Source of the DNA: Candidatus Nitrosoglobus terrae
Lineage (GTDB): Bacteria; Pseudomonadota; Gammaproteobacteria; Nitrosococcales; Nitrosococcaceae
Length of the DNA: 64,000 nucleotides
Direction: 5' to 3'
NCBI RefSeq assembly: GCF_002356115.1
Contig: NZ_AP014836.1
Location: 806,001 to 870,000 of the forward strand
How positions within the stretch are numbered: position 1 is the stretch's first letter; every line of letters begins with the position of its first letter. The notes beneath the pieces were generated by a model. The model did no database searches. It saw nothing but the letters and a program-made list of their open reading frames with translations, and was not told where the DNA came from. Below are positions 55,001-63,783 of this stretch, piece after piece. The position numbers and the translations under genes were made by a program.

Positions 55001-55163
55001 GAATGCACTTGGGCTAGGTGGTAGTGTTTCCCATGCGGTTAATTTTGATCCAATTGTATGTAAGCAGGCGCAAAGGATACATGTTTGGTGTCAGCTTTTC
55101 TGGAATCACTTTGATAAAGGCGATTATAGCTTTCTAGTGATGGGAGAAGGGACAGGTGAGTAA
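52005..55163 (+). CDS. Trifunctional fusion: sulfotransferase - coiled coil - GT2 glycosyltransferase - methyltransferase
   Basis: 1052 residues. Residues about 1-290 are a sulfotransferase (FLLGVPRSGTTLLSCLLNQ, ILLVRNPLDVAASF). About 310-400 is a Gln/Glu/Leu-rich coiled coil with two near-repeats (NKENMALSEQL, SKENIVLSEQL). About 430-680 is a GT2 glycosyltransferase (KITIVTPVLNSAQFIESTLG, IIVDGGSTDDT, YLNADDLLEGG). About 840-1000 is an SAM methyltransferase (LKLLDIGCFEGHLLDEI, FNVIFMGQSIEHVDNP, VLSTPNLDSR). One chain could therefore add a sugar, methylate and sulfate it. It is coupled to neighbours on both sides and should act in the cytoplasm before export. Confidence 0.92.
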   Translation: MANDPSVVFLLGVPRSGTTLLSCLLNQHHRLYCPPEPWLLLGLDALGRVPTEHMADPPLLAAAITEFLENKRLLTLKQAALAIYQQALKKSGKTIFVDKTPRYYQVLSLIQSFLPENKAILLVRNPLDVAASFKTAWSVNLPEIIASRGNTPFLFDYVLGFRYLLAFAADHQVVKVHYENLVANPAIEMNRIFNYLTLSPLILDKQLDIQKSYTKSSFGDKKIMATPYVHTNAIDTYKNVFSRNEIAILINALGKEVFFRLGYEDQCTEICEKLNITPSNKASLQLFKIAERYAKRRRQRCAMPKSKGVLEQKIKYLKQHTEYLKQQFESIQIQNEGLNKENMALSEQLQQQLEATQAQNDSLSKENIVLSEQLQSVQRENETLQQQLYLHRNMRLKARLQENLEYIDKRLRHVIQKGLWRIAQGPPLPPLPKITIVTPVLNSAQFIESTLGSVLTQQYSALEFIIVDGGSTDDTLAIIERLQKESTFSHRINQVISEPDQGMYDAIAKGFSRATGEILAYLNADDLLEGGALMAVGSYFARHPKVSVIYHEDTVLVNGWKYPNIRQPKHIGTGDLLNKHILFQDGVFFRRNAYQAIGGLRRELKLAGDYALWLRLSARFKFTRRLHHVSCFRIRSGQLSENTPGYYQEVDQVRSDFLMKASGWQKLSWQLWIKYRFLSRKLAVFFTQDRLFFPIDFGNMPPPSVVCTGTEYGQAVSPIDDKPAGRFLFSTPDTRFGDQTINYIYLDTQHKIAIAYPPVPRFKLDELYQQYYSAPPLVVKNPEGTSPYRYFNGKRWWEKALLRLPVEKLARFLPNGWLNNTLTELTFILQAASIDTHAALKLLDIGCFEGHLLDEIAIQKPWRAYGLEPNTQAVAVAQGKGHCVWQGAAEDAVKIVPHALQFNVIFMGQSIEHVDNPVQVLRKLRLLLAPGGVLVLSTPNLDSRQIDWFGPTWAHWHTPYHRYIFSRKGLFALAKQAGLQLLYFKTFSHCYWTAMSIVQNALGLGGSVSHAVNFDPIVCKQAQRIHVWCQLFWNHFDKGDYSFLVMGEGTGE

Positions 55164-56037
55164 TACTAAAAAGCTACCTACCATCAGTATGGTGACTCCC
55201 TCTTTTAATCAGGGTGATTTTGTAGAGTGGACAGTGCAATCGGTGCTGAGTCAACGCTATCCGAAATTAGAGTATATCTTTATGGATGGGGGGTCTACCG
55301 ATCAAACATTAACGCGGATTGCGCCTTATCGTCATCAGTTCTCCCACTTTGTATCAGCGACGGATGAGGGGCAAAGTGCGGCTATTGCTGAAGGATTTAA
55401 TTGCTCTACTGGTGAGATTATGGCTTATTTAAATAGTGATGATGTGCTCTTACCCGGGGCACTTAACTTTGTTGCCGATTATTTTCATCGCCATCCTGAT
55501 GTGGACTGTATTTATAGCCACCGCTGTATCATCAATGAGATCAACCAGATAGTAGGGCATTGGATTTTACCTCAGCATAGTGATTTTTTAATGCGACCCT
55601 GGGATCTCATCCCTCAAGAGACTTGTTTTTGGCGGCGGCGATTATTTACCGAAGCAGGTAACCTAGATTCTAGTTATCATTTTGCTATGGATTATGATTT
55701 GTTTGTTCGCTATATGGATATTGGAAAATTTAAGCGGGTAAACCGATTTCTTGCTGCCTTTCGGGTTCATCAGCGGGCTAAAACTGCAACCCAGCTAGCT
55801 ACTGTGGGGAAGCGGGAAATAGAACGGGTACGGCAAAATCATCATATTCAATTATTACCCTTGGTAGGTCAATTTTTTTCTCTGTGGGTACAATTGCGCT
55901 CCGCTTTTTTTATCCGTACCGGACAATCTTTGCCTGGCCTTCCTCCAGGATTAAGTTTTGATTTAAATACGCTTTGGGGAAATTTAGATCTACAAGAACG
56001 GTCTATGGGTAAAAAAAGCGTGGGCGACAATGGATAA
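55156..56037 (+). CDS. GT2 family glycosyltransferase
   Basis: 293 residues. TISMVTPSFNQGDFVEWTVQ, YIFMDGGSTDQTL and MAYLNSDDVLLPGAL (the DxD-like metal motif) identify a GT-A fold GT2 enzyme. ETCFWRRRLFTEAGNLD and MDYDLFVRYMD follow in the acceptor half. The GTG start overlaps the fusion gene by eight bases and the end overlaps the next gene by eight. Donor and acceptor sugars are unknown. Confidence 0.92.
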   Translation: MSNTKKLPTISMVTPSFNQGDFVEWTVQSVLSQRYPKLEYIFMDGGSTDQTLTRIAPYRHQFSHFVSATDEGQSAAIAEGFNCSTGEIMAYLNSDDVLLPGALNFVADYFHRHPDVDCIYSHRCIINEINQIVGHWILPQHSDFLMRPWDLIPQETCFWRRRLFTEAGNLDSSYHFAMDYDLFVRYMDIGKFKRVNRFLAAFRVHQRAKTATQLATVGKREIERVRQNHHIQLLPLVGQFFSLWVQLRSAFFIRTGQSLPGLPPGLSFDLNTLWGNLDLQERSMGKKSVGDNG

Positions 56038-56968
56038 AGCTAAAAAAATCTATGTAGCCGGGCATCAAGGAATGGTGGGATCTGCCATTGTTCGGAGCCT
56101 GCAAACAAAAGATTACCGCAAGATTATTACCCGTACTCGTCAAGAACTTAATTTATTGGATCAAAGCCAAGTATTTGCTTTTTTAAAGCAAGCGCAGCCC
56201 GATTATATATTTCTTGCAGCGGCTAAGGTAGGGGGCATTTATGCCAATAATACTTACCCAGCTGAGTTTATTTATGAGAATCTCATTATTCAGTCTAATT
56301 GTATTCATGGTGCCTATCTCGCTGGGGTGAAAGATTTATGCTTTTTAGGATCCAGTTGCATCTATCCTAGAGATTGTCCACAGCCCATTCGGGAGGATTA
56401 TCTGTTAACCGGATCTTTAGAGGCGACAAATGCGCCTTACGCGATAGCTAAAATTGCCGGTATAAAAATGTGTCAGAGCTATAATCAACAATATGGAACC
56501 CGCTATGTTTCAGTGATGCCCACTAATTTATATGGCCCTAATGATAACTATGATCTTAATCATAGCCATGTACTGCCAGCCTTAATTCGTAAAACCCATG
56601 AAGCAAAGTTAAGGGGAGATAAAGAACTGGTGGTATGGGGGAGCGGTGTGCCCATGCGAGAATTTCTCCATGTAGATGATATGGCAGCGGCTTGCATTTT
56701 TCTGATGGAGCAAGGTATTTCTGAGGGTTTGTTTAATGTAGGCACTGGGGTTGATATTAGGATCAAGGAACTTGCCGCCATAATTATGGAAGTGATTGAG
56801 TTTCAAGGGACCATTGTTTTTGACTCAGCTAAGCCTGATGGGACTCCGCGTAAATTATTAGATATCAGTCGCATGCAATCACTGGGATGGCAGGCACGAG
56901 TTGATTTAAAAGTCGGTATAAGCAGCGTTTATCAAGATTTTTTACACCGTTATTATAATAATCGCTAG
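56030..56968 (+). CDS. fcl: GDP-L-fucose synthase
   Basis: 312 residues of the extended short-chain dehydrogenase family, matching WcaG/Fcl. NADP-binding motif GHQGMVGSAIVRSL, catalytic SSCIYPRDCPQPI and APYAIAKIAG (Tyr-x3-Lys) are present, as is PTNLYGPNDNYD. It epimerises and reduces GDP-4-keto-6-deoxymannose to GDP-L-fucose. The preceding enzyme Gmd is not in the window. Its presence implies L-fucose, or a derivative, in the exported glycan. Confidence 0.95.
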   Translation: MDKAKKIYVAGHQGMVGSAIVRSLQTKDYRKIITRTRQELNLLDQSQVFAFLKQAQPDYIFLAAAKVGGIYANNTYPAEFIYENLIIQSNCIHGAYLAGVKDLCFLGSSCIYPRDCPQPIREDYLLTGSLEATNAPYAIAKIAGIKMCQSYNQQYGTRYVSVMPTNLYGPNDNYDLNHSHVLPALIRKTHEAKLRGDKELVVWGSGVPMREFLHVDDMAAACIFLMEQGISEGLFNVGTGVDIRIKELAAIIMEVIEFQGTIVFDSAKPDGTPRKLLDISRMQSLGWQARVDLKVGISSVYQDFLHRYYNNR

Positions 56969-56970
56969 CA

Positions 56971-57723
56971 ATGGCACCAAAGCCGTTAATTACCTTTGCG
57001 GTGCCTTCCTACAATCAAGGCTGCTATCTTGATCAAGCTTTAGCCTCTATTTTCAATCAGCAATTACCCGTTGAGGTATTTGTCATGGATGGGGGCTCCA
57101 ATGATAACTCGCTTACGGTAATCAACAAATGGGCGCATCGGCTAGCGGGTTGGCGCAGCTATCCTGACCAAGGCCAAGCCGCTGCTATTAATGAAGGCAT
57201 TGCCCAAGGAACAGCCCCTTTAGTAGGCTGGCTGAATAGTGATGATTGGTTACTGCCCCATGGCCTCACCTATTTATGGCAAACATTACAGCAATTTCCA
57301 AAAATCCCAGCAGTGTATGGCCGTTCATGGAATTATATTGAAAAGAGGCAAATTCTACGGGCTGCTTGGGTTGAGCCTTTTAATGAAAGCCGCCTAGCGC
57401 AACGCTGTATTATCTCTCAACCGGCAACCCTCATTCGTCGTTCAGCCTGGGAAGCCATCGGGGGGGTGAATAAAAATTTTCAGCTCGCCATGGATTATGA
57501 TCTATGGTGGCGGTTATTTAAAAACTTTGGTCCACTACATTTTGCCAATAGCTTTATTGCGGTAAATCGAGATCATATAGCCACTAAAACTAGGAATCAG
57601 CGCCGTCTACACTATCGGGAAGCTATTGATATTGTCCGCCAGCATTATGGGCGTGTTCCTTTGAAATGGTGGTTTTTTCAGCCCTATGCCGTCTGGTTTA
57701 AAGCACTTCGTCAATATTTTTAA
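56971..57723 (+). CDS. GT2 family glycosyltransferase
   Basis: 250 residues. LITFAVPSYNQGCYLDQAL, VFVMDGGSNDNSL and LVGWLNSDDWLLPHG form the nucleotide-sugar and metal site; QLAMDYDLWWRLF is the acceptor-side motif. It is the same subfamily as the gene at 55156 and the GT2 domain of the fusion protein, suggesting duplication within the cluster. It starts two bases after fcl. Confidence 0.92.
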   Translation: MAPKPLITFAVPSYNQGCYLDQALASIFNQQLPVEVFVMDGGSNDNSLTVINKWAHRLAGWRSYPDQGQAAAINEGIAQGTAPLVGWLNSDDWLLPHGLTYLWQTLQQFPKIPAVYGRSWNYIEKRQILRAAWVEPFNESRLAQRCIISQPATLIRRSAWEAIGGVNKNFQLAMDYDLWWRLFKNFGPLHFANSFIAVNRDHIATKTRNQRRLHYREAIDIVRQHYGRVPLKWWFFQPYAVWFKALRQYF

Positions 57724-57759
57724 TACGGATTTTCTCCAGAATATCAGCCTGATGCTCAT

Positions 57760-58884
57760 ATGCGGGTTTTGCATTTTTATAAAACCTATTTTCCAGAAAC
57801 TATGGGAGGTGTTGAGCAGGTTATTTACCAGATTGCGCGAAGTGTTGCGGTTTATGGTATTGAAACTGAGATACTTACTTTAACTCAAGCCCCTGAAAAA
57901 GAGGGCACCTTAGTCTTTGAAAATCATCTCGTTCATCGAGTATCGCTTGATTTTCAAATAGCCTCAACAGGCTTTTCCAAATCAGCCTTACTACGGTTTA
58001 TTGAATTAGCTAAGCAGGTGGATCTCATTCATTATCATTTTCCTTGGCCATTTATGGATGTGGTTCATTTTCTCTCACGGGTTAAGAAACCCACTGTGGT
58101 GACGTATCATTCGGATATTATTCGCCAGCAGTTTTTACTTAAATTTTATCGACCCCTAATGCACAGTTTTTTACGCCATGTAGATTGCATTGTGGCCACC
58201 TCTCCCAATTATTTTGCCACTAGCCAAATACTAAATTGCTATCGAAGTAAAACCCGAGTGATTCCTATTGGATTAGATAAAGCTTCTTATCCTGAAATAA
58301 ACTCATCATTACTGCAGTATTGGCAGGGGCGAGTAGGCCGTGGCTTTTTCTTATTTGTGGGTATGATTCGCTATTATAAAGGTTTACATATCCTACTAGA
58401 TGCTATTCAGGGTACCCGTTTTCCTGTAGTTATTTTAGGCTCTGGCCCGACAGAAAAAGAGTTAAAGAAACACGCTAATCGTTTAGGGCTAAATCATGTT
58501 TATTTTTTGGGGGCTTTAAGTAATGAGGATAAGGTCGCATTAATTAGCCTAAGCTTGGCTATGGTATTTCCTTCTCACCTTCGATCTGAGGCTTTTGGTA
58601 TTTCTTTACTCGAAGGGGCTATGCTCGGTAAGCCTATGATATCCAGCGAGATTGGTACGGGTACTAGCTATATTAATATCCACGGAAAGACGGGATTAGT
58701 TGTGCCTCCGAGCAATCCGTTAGCCTTTAAAGAGGCGATGATTTTTCTTTGGAATCATCCCGAGATTGCTGTAACTATGGGGAGCAATGCGCAAGCTCGT
58801 TATCAGCGCCTGTTTACTTCAGAGCGGATGGCCATAGCGTATGCTCATCTTTACCAAGAATTGCTCGCAGGAAAATCGGGCTAA
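57760..58884 (+). CDS. GT4 family glycosyltransferase
   Basis: 374 residues of the GT-B fold. RVLHFYKTYFPETMGGVEQ marks the N-terminal domain and FLFVGMIRYYKGLHILLDA and EAFGISLLEGAMLGKPMISS the donor-binding C-terminal domain with the E-x7-E motif. It is a retaining glycosyltransferase of unknown linkage and the last gene of the polysaccharide operon, 36 bp after its neighbour and convergent with sfsA. Confidence 0.92.
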   Translation: MRVLHFYKTYFPETMGGVEQVIYQIARSVAVYGIETEILTLTQAPEKEGTLVFENHLVHRVSLDFQIASTGFSKSALLRFIELAKQVDLIHYHFPWPFMDVVHFLSRVKKPTVVTYHSDIIRQQFLLKFYRPLMHSFLRHVDCIVATSPNYFATSQILNCYRSKTRVIPIGLDKASYPEINSSLLQYWQGRVGRGFFLFVGMIRYYKGLHILLDAIQGTRFPVVILGSGPTEKELKKHANRLGLNHVYFLGALSNEDKVALISLSLAMVFPSHLRSEAFGISLLEGAMLGKPMISSEIGTGTSYINIHGKTGLVVPPSNPLAFKEAMIFLWNHPEIAVTMGSNAQARYQRLFTSERMAIAYAHLYQELLAGKSG

Positions 58885-58908
58885 TAACTTATAACTTAAT
58901 ATAGATCG

Positions 58909-59613
58909 TTATAAGTGCACCGGTAGAGGGTGCTGAAGGTGAATTCCGGTAACAGAAAGCTGGCAGCTGTAGGCTATAGCTTCAAGTCCTTGTGTTGTCG
59001 CTAATCGGAGTTTCTTGCCATAGATCGGATCAATGTCATCGGCTGGAGAAAAATACTCACAATCCTCTCGCTGTACCAGATAAAGCATCATAGCGCGGCA
59101 GTGATGGCTGCGTATTGTATTGACTAGATCATCAAGATGTTTTGCCCCACGAATAGTCACTGCATCAGGGAATAGAGCCGCTTTAGATTCTTTGAGCGTA
59201 ACGCTTTTGATTTCTACATAGCAACGTTCCTGAGGGGGGTGATTTTCCAGCAGCAAATCGATGCGTGAGTTTTGACCATAGGGTACTTCCTGTCTTATTT
59301 TTTCATAGCCTAGGAGTTCAGTGATTTTTCCCTGAATAATAGATTCTTTGACTATTCCATTGGCTCGACCTGTATGGACACCTACTAAACTGGTGCCTAT
59401 ATCTACCAGTTCTAAAGTATAGGCCAGTTTACGCTGAGGATTGGCGGATCGGGAAACATAAACCTTAAGCCCCGATTCGACCAAACCTCGCATGGATCCA
59501 GTGTTGGGGCAATGGGCGGTAATGCGTTCACCTGTATCCAGATCAATGTCAGCTAAAAAACGCTGATAACGACGATATAATCTACCTGAGAGTAATTTTT
59601 GGTTAAAATTCAT
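58909..59613 (-). CDS. sfsA: SfsA family DNA-binding/nuclease-like protein
   Basis: 234 residues from the ATG at 59613, the same length as E. coli SfsA; an in-frame ATG at 59637 would add eight polar residues, and neither has a clear ribosome binding site. RYQRFLADIDLDTGERITAH, CPNTGSMRGL, LELVDIGTSLVGVHT and YVEIKSVTLKESKAALFPDAV-type segments identify it. E. coli SfsA was linked to maltose gene expression, but its fold is PD-(D/E)xK nuclease-like, with conserved E-x-K in VEIKSV. The biological role is unclear. Confidence 0.93.
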   Translation of the reverse strand: MNFNQKLLSGRLYRRYQRFLADIDLDTGERITAHCPNTGSMRGLVESGLKVYVSRSANPQRKLAYTLELVDIGTSLVGVHTGRANGIVKESIIQGKITELLGYEKIRQEVPYGQNSRIDLLLENHPPQERCYVEIKSVTLKESKAALFPDAVTIRGAKHLDDLVNTIRSHHCRAMMLYLVQREDCEYFSPADDIDPIYGKKLRLATTQGLEAIAYSCQLSVTGIHLQHPLPVHL

Positions 59614-59688
59614 AGTATTATTTTTCTTACTAGGCATGGATTTGAGGTTTTTATTGAAGGGCAGAAAGGGAGATAACTATCACTAGAT

Positions 59689-60228
59689 TTAATGATTAGA
59701 TTGAGCAGATTTGATAAATTGATTTACAGCTGCAGTGGTATAGTCGTAAAGATAAAATATATCAGAGGCTCTGAGGAACCCAGATTGTCCTGCAGACCAA
59801 GTGGCTACCGAAGTTAATTTATCTTGAGAATTCGCGAGTTTTAATTTTTTTATCAATTTTACTGAGATGGCATAAGAGACCCCGATATAGGCAGAGGTAA
59901 GATTAAGATCTATTTGCAATATAGCCGCAGTAGGAGTGGATTGTGCCCTCTCAGGAGGGATGACTTTAAATCCAGCTTGATTTAATTGTTGCATCACCTC
60001 TAGGGTGAGTTTTGTGGTATCTAAGCTATAGCTTGTTGGATAACCTTGTTGAGTTTTATTGATGGTTACCCCTAGGGTATGAATCCCACGAGGGATTGCG
60101 GGTAAGCTAGAAATTTCAGTACCGATACATCCAACAAGTGAGCTTAAGATCAGAGATAAAAATAACCATAATAGGCATTTAGATCCTACAAAAAGGGATT
60201 TTCTCTTTGTATTAGGTGAAACAGACAA
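59689..60228 (-). CDS. Small lipoprotein of unknown function
   Basis: 179 residues with a long N-terminal region and lipobox LVGC (C34). The mature part (IPRGIHTLGVTINKTQQGYP) resembles an outer-membrane-type lipoprotein with an alternating beta/alpha pattern. I do not recognise the family. It lies between sfsA, in the same orientation, and divergent ileS. Confidence 0.7.
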   Translation of the reverse strand: MSVSPNTKRKSLFVGSKCLLWLFLSLILSSLVGCIGTEISSLPAIPRGIHTLGVTINKTQQGYPTSYSLDTTKLTLEVMQQLNQAGFKVIPPERAQSTPTAAILQIDLNLTSAYIGVSYAISVKLIKKLKLANSQDKLTSVATWSAGQSGFLRASDIFYLYDYTTAAVNQFIKSAQSNH

Positions 60229-60308
60229 GATAAACTCTCATTTCATGGGTGATAATGGATAACACCAGTATAATCATCAAAGTGAGAATAACCAATTAGG
60301 GATTAACC

Positions 60309-63131
60309 GTGGCGAAATATAAAGAGACCTTGAATCTTCCTAAAACTGTCTTTCCTATGAAAGCCAACCTTTCCCAGCGTGAACCGGAGATTCTGAAGCG
60401 TTGGCAGGAAATGGATCTTTATGGAAAATTACGTGAGACAGCGTGTAATCGCCCTCGGTTTATCCTTCACGATGGTCCTCCCTATGCCAATGGCGCGATT
60501 CATATTGGTCATGCAGTCAATAAGATACTTAAAGATATGATTATTAAATCAAAATCTTTGAGTGGATTTGATACTCCTTATGTACCAGGCTGGGATTGCC
60601 ATGGTTTGCCTATTGAGCTGAATGTGGAGAAAAAAATAGGAAAGCCGGGGATGAAAATTGATGCCGCAGGTTTTCGTCAAGCGTGCCGAGATTATGCTCA
60701 GAATCAGGTGAAGATTCAGCGCCAAGACTTTCAGCGGCTAGGAATTTTAGGGGATTGGAATCATCCTTATCTCACCATGGCTTACCCGTTTGAAGCCAAC
60801 ATTATCCGTGCTTTAGGTAAGATTATTGACAATGGCCACCTCTATAAGGGCGTAAAACCTATTCACTGGTGCATTGATTGCGGTTCTGCGCTGGCTGAGG
60901 CGGAAGTGGAGTATCAAGAGAAAACCTCACCGGCAATTGATGTTCGCTTTCGAGTGATAGATGAACAAGCACTGATTTCTCGTTGCCAAGTAGAAAATCC
61001 TATTAGAGGCGCTATCAGTGTTGTTATTTGGACTACGACCCCTTGGACTCTTCCTGCTAATCAGGCGGTGGCTTTGCATCCAAAGCTAAAGTATCTACTG
61101 GTGGAGTGCAGTTTAAGGCAAGATCTTGAATATTTGCTACTGGCAGAAGGGTTATATCAGGAAGCCTTGGCGCGCTATGGGGTAGATAATTTCAGAATTA
61201 TTGCCACCTGTAGTGGTAAGGATCTAGAAGGGTTAAAATTGCATCATCCTTTCTATGAGCGGGTAGTGCCGATTATTCTTGGGGATCATGTGAATTTAGA
61301 AGCCGGTACCGGTGCGGTTCATATTGCCCCAGGTCATGGTCAGGATGATTATGTGGTGGGTAGTCGTTATCAACTACCTATCGATAATCCAGTAGGTAAT
61401 GATGGTCGCTTTTTACCAGAGACAGCCTTGTTTGCCGGTGAGCCTGTATTTAAAGCAAACGATCATATTATTCAAGTGCTCGAAGAAAGAGGAGTGCTTC
61501 TCTGCCATCAACGTCTCCGGCATAGTTACCCCCACTGTTGGCGGCATAAGACTCCTATCATTTTTCGCGCAACCCCTCAGTGGTTTATCAGCATGGATCG
61601 GCAAGGGTTGCGTAGCGCTGCTATGACAGAGATTAAAAAAACTCATTGGCTTCCTAGCTGGGGTCAGCAGCGGATTGAAGGTATGGTGGAAAATCGGCCA
61701 GACTGGTGTATTTCTCGCCAGCGTTCTTGGGGAACCCCTATCCCTTTATTTATTCATCGCCAAAGTGGTGAACTACACCCAGATACTACGCGCTTGATTG
61801 AAGAGGTTGCCCAGCGGGTAGAGGAGAGTGGCGTGGACGCTTGGTTTAATCTAGAAACCCGTGATTTACTGGGCGATGACGCTCAGGAGTATGAGAAAGT
61901 AAGTGATACCTTAGATGTTTGGTTTGATTCTGGGGTTACTCATGCCTGTGTACTGGCCTCAAGGACAGATCTTAATTTACCTGCGGATATTTATTTGGAA
62001 GGCTCTGATCAGCATCGAGGCTGGTTTCAATCCTCGTTATTGACAGCAGTGGCGATGCGGGGTACTGCGCCTTACCGAGCCGTACTTACTCACGGATTTA
62101 CCGTAGATGCTGAAGGTAAAAAGATGTCCAAATCTAAAGGCAATGTAGTCGCCCCACAGCAAGTTGTTGGCAGTTTAGGGGCGGATATACTTCGGCTATG
62201 GGTTGCGGCTACCGATTATCGGGCTGAGGTGAGTGTTTCTGATGAGATTTTGAGACGCATTGCGGATTCTTATCGGCGGATACGCAATACGGCCCGTTAT
62301 CTCTTAGCAAACTTAGATGGTTTTAATCCGGCCACTGATAAAGTACCCGCTGAAAAGATGCTTACTTTAGATTGCTGGGTCATGGATCGGGCTTTCCTAC
62401 TTCAGGAAGAGGTTCTTAAAGCCTATGAGGATTATAATTTCCATCTGATCTATCAGCGGATACATAATTTTTGTGCGGTAGATATGGGGGCGATTTATCT
62501 TGATATTATCAAAGATCGTCAATATACGGCTAAAACCGAAAGCCGTGCCCGACGATCAGCCCAAACAGCTATGTATCATATCGCTGAGGCACTGGTGCGC
62601 TGGCTTGCGCCAGTGTTAAGTTTTACCGCAGATGAGATTTGGCATTATCTTCCAGGAGATCGATGTGAATCGGTGTTTTTAACGACTTGGTATCAGGATC
62701 TCACCCCACTAGCCAATGAGGCTACTATGGGGCGAGTTTTTTGGAATACTGTTTTAGCAGCGCGAGAAGCTGTCATTAAGGAGCTGGAACAGATTCGAGT
62801 GGCCGGTAAAATTGGTTCCTCTCTGGATGCGGAAGTAGATCTTTATGCGGATGAGTCTTGGTATCACCCCTTAAAACAGCTGGATGATGAGCTTTGTTTT
62901 ATTTTAATGACCTCTTATGCGCGGTTGTATCCAGCATCACAGCGACCGGAACAGGCCTTGGAAACTGATCTATCTGGCCTGTGGGTAGCGGTGACCCCAT
63001 CGAGTTATTCTAAGTGCGTGCGTTGTTGGCATCATCGGCAGGAGGTAGGAGTTCACTTAGATCATCCTGAGTTGTGTAGCCGCTGTGTAGAAAATATTGA
63101 TGGTTCAGGAGAGCAGCGAAATTTTGCTTAA
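60309..63131 (+). CDS. ileS: Isoleucyl-tRNA synthetase
   Basis: 940 residues from a GTG start, the usual bacterial length. Class I motifs are HIGH in [13 protein letters not shown] and KMSKS in [11 protein letters not shown]. The editing domain motif [12 protein letters not shown] is intact. The C-terminal zinc ribbon has CVRCWHH and CSRCVENI. It charges tRNA-Ile in the cytoplasm. lspA follows after 143 bp, the standard gammaproteobacterial order; ribF, often upstream, is absent. Confidence 0.98.
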   Translation: MAKYKETLNLPKTVFPMKANLSQREPEILKRWQEMDLYGKLRETACNRPRFILHDGPPYANGAIHIGHAVNKILKDMIIKSKSLSGFDTPYVPGWDCHGLPIELNVEKKIGKPGMKIDAAGFRQACRDYAQNQVKIQRQDFQRLGILGDWNHPYLTMAYPFEANIIRALGKIIDNGHLYKGVKPIHWCIDCGSALAEAEVEYQEKTSPAIDVRFRVIDEQALISRCQVENPIRGAISVVIWTTTPWTLPANQAVALHPKLKYLLVECSLRQDLEYLLLAEGLYQEALARYGVDNFRIIATCSGKDLEGLKLHHPFYERVVPIILGDHVNLEAGTGAVHIAPGHGQDDYVVGSRYQLPIDNPVGNDGRFLPETALFAGEPVFKANDHIIQVLEERGVLLCHQRLRHSYPHCWRHKTPIIFRATPQWFISMDRQGLRSAAMTEIKKTHWLPSWGQQRIEGMVENRPDWCISRQRSWGTPIPLFIHRQSGELHPDTTRLIEEVAQRVEESGVDAWFNLETRDLLGDDAQEYEKVSDTLDVWFDSGVTHACVLASRTDLNLPADIYLEGSDQHRGWFQSSLLTAVAMRGTAPYRAVLTHGFTVDAEGKKMSKSKGNVVAPQQVVGSLGADILRLWVAATDYRAEVSVSDEILRRIADSYRRIRNTARYLLANLDGFNPATDKVPAEKMLTLDCWVMDRAFLLQEEVLKAYEDYNFHLIYQRIHNFCAVDMGAIYLDIIKDRQYTAKTESRARRSAQTAMYHIAEALVRWLAPVLSFTADEIWHYLPGDRCESVFLTTWYQDLTPLANEATMGRVFWNTVLAAREAVIKELEQIRVAGKIGSSLDAEVDLYADESWYHPLKQLDDELCFILMTSYARLYPASQRPEQALETDLSGLWVAVTPSSYSKCVRCWHHRQEVGVHLDHPELCSRCVENIDGSGEQRNFA

Positions 63132-63138
63132 TGTTTTT

Positions 63139-63162
63139 ACCGAAAAGCAAAAACGGTTCGGT
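63139..63162 (+). terminator. Weak hairpin after ileS
   Basis: ACCGAA (63139-63144) can pair with TTCGGT (63157-63162) over a 12-base A-rich loop, eight bases after the ileS stop. A related sequence (CCGAAAAGCAAAAA) occurs at 37493-37506. A role in termination or in tuning lspA expression is possible but not strong. Confidence 0.35.
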
Positions 63163-63274
63163 GAGTAAGCAAAAATAGAGAAAGGAGATTTTCAGCTTTG
63201 GTGGTGCCCTTAAGTGTTCATTTTAGGCGCTTGGGTAAATTTATAATCTAATTTAAAGCTATTTATAGCTAATA

Positions 63275-63769
63275 GTGAGTGAGTTGATGTTGAGATGGTT
63301 ATGGCTCTCAGTATTCGTTGTTTTTCTTGATCAAGGGACTAAATACTTGGCGGAGAGTCAAGTACAGCTCTATCATCCAGTTCCGGTACTACCTTTTTTT
63401 AGTTTTACCTTAGCCCATAATACAGGGGCTGCTTTTAGCTTCCTTGCCGATGCTGGGGGATGGCAGCGATGGTTTTTTCTGAGCATTGCCTTAATCATAA
63501 GCTTTGGGTTGATACTTTGGCTACATCGACTACAGGCTGATGACTTTTGGGAGGCTTTTGCCCTAGCTTTAATTCTAGGCGGTGCTTTAGGAAATATGAT
63601 TGACCGGATTTTTTATGGTTATGTAATTGATTTTATTGATATATATTACCAAAGTTGGCACTGGCCTGCATTTAATATTGCTGATTCAGCCATCACGATA
63701 GGGGCAACGCTACTTATACTATTGAGTGTATTCGGTCAGCCCCCCATAAACAGCAAGACTAATACGTAA
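63275..63769 (+). CDS. lspA: Lipoprotein signal peptidase
   Basis: 164 residues from a GTG start with four transmembrane spans. FLDQGTKYLAE, LAHNTGAAFSFLADAGGWQR, GGALGNMIDRIFYGYVIDF and FNIADSAITIG are the conserved boxes; catalytic aspartates lie in NMIDRI and NIADS. It cleaves prolipoprotein signal peptides, including those of the lipoproteins in this window (14902, 42469, 59689). Confidence 0.97.
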   Translation: MSELMLRWLWLSVFVVFLDQGTKYLAESQVQLYHPVPVLPFFSFTLAHNTGAAFSFLADAGGWQRWFFLSIALIISFGLILWLHRLQADDFWEAFALALILGGALGNMIDRIFYGYVIDFIDIYYQSWHWPAFNIADSAITIGATLLILLSVFGQPPINSKTNT

Positions 63770-63783
63770 AAAATGACCCTTTA

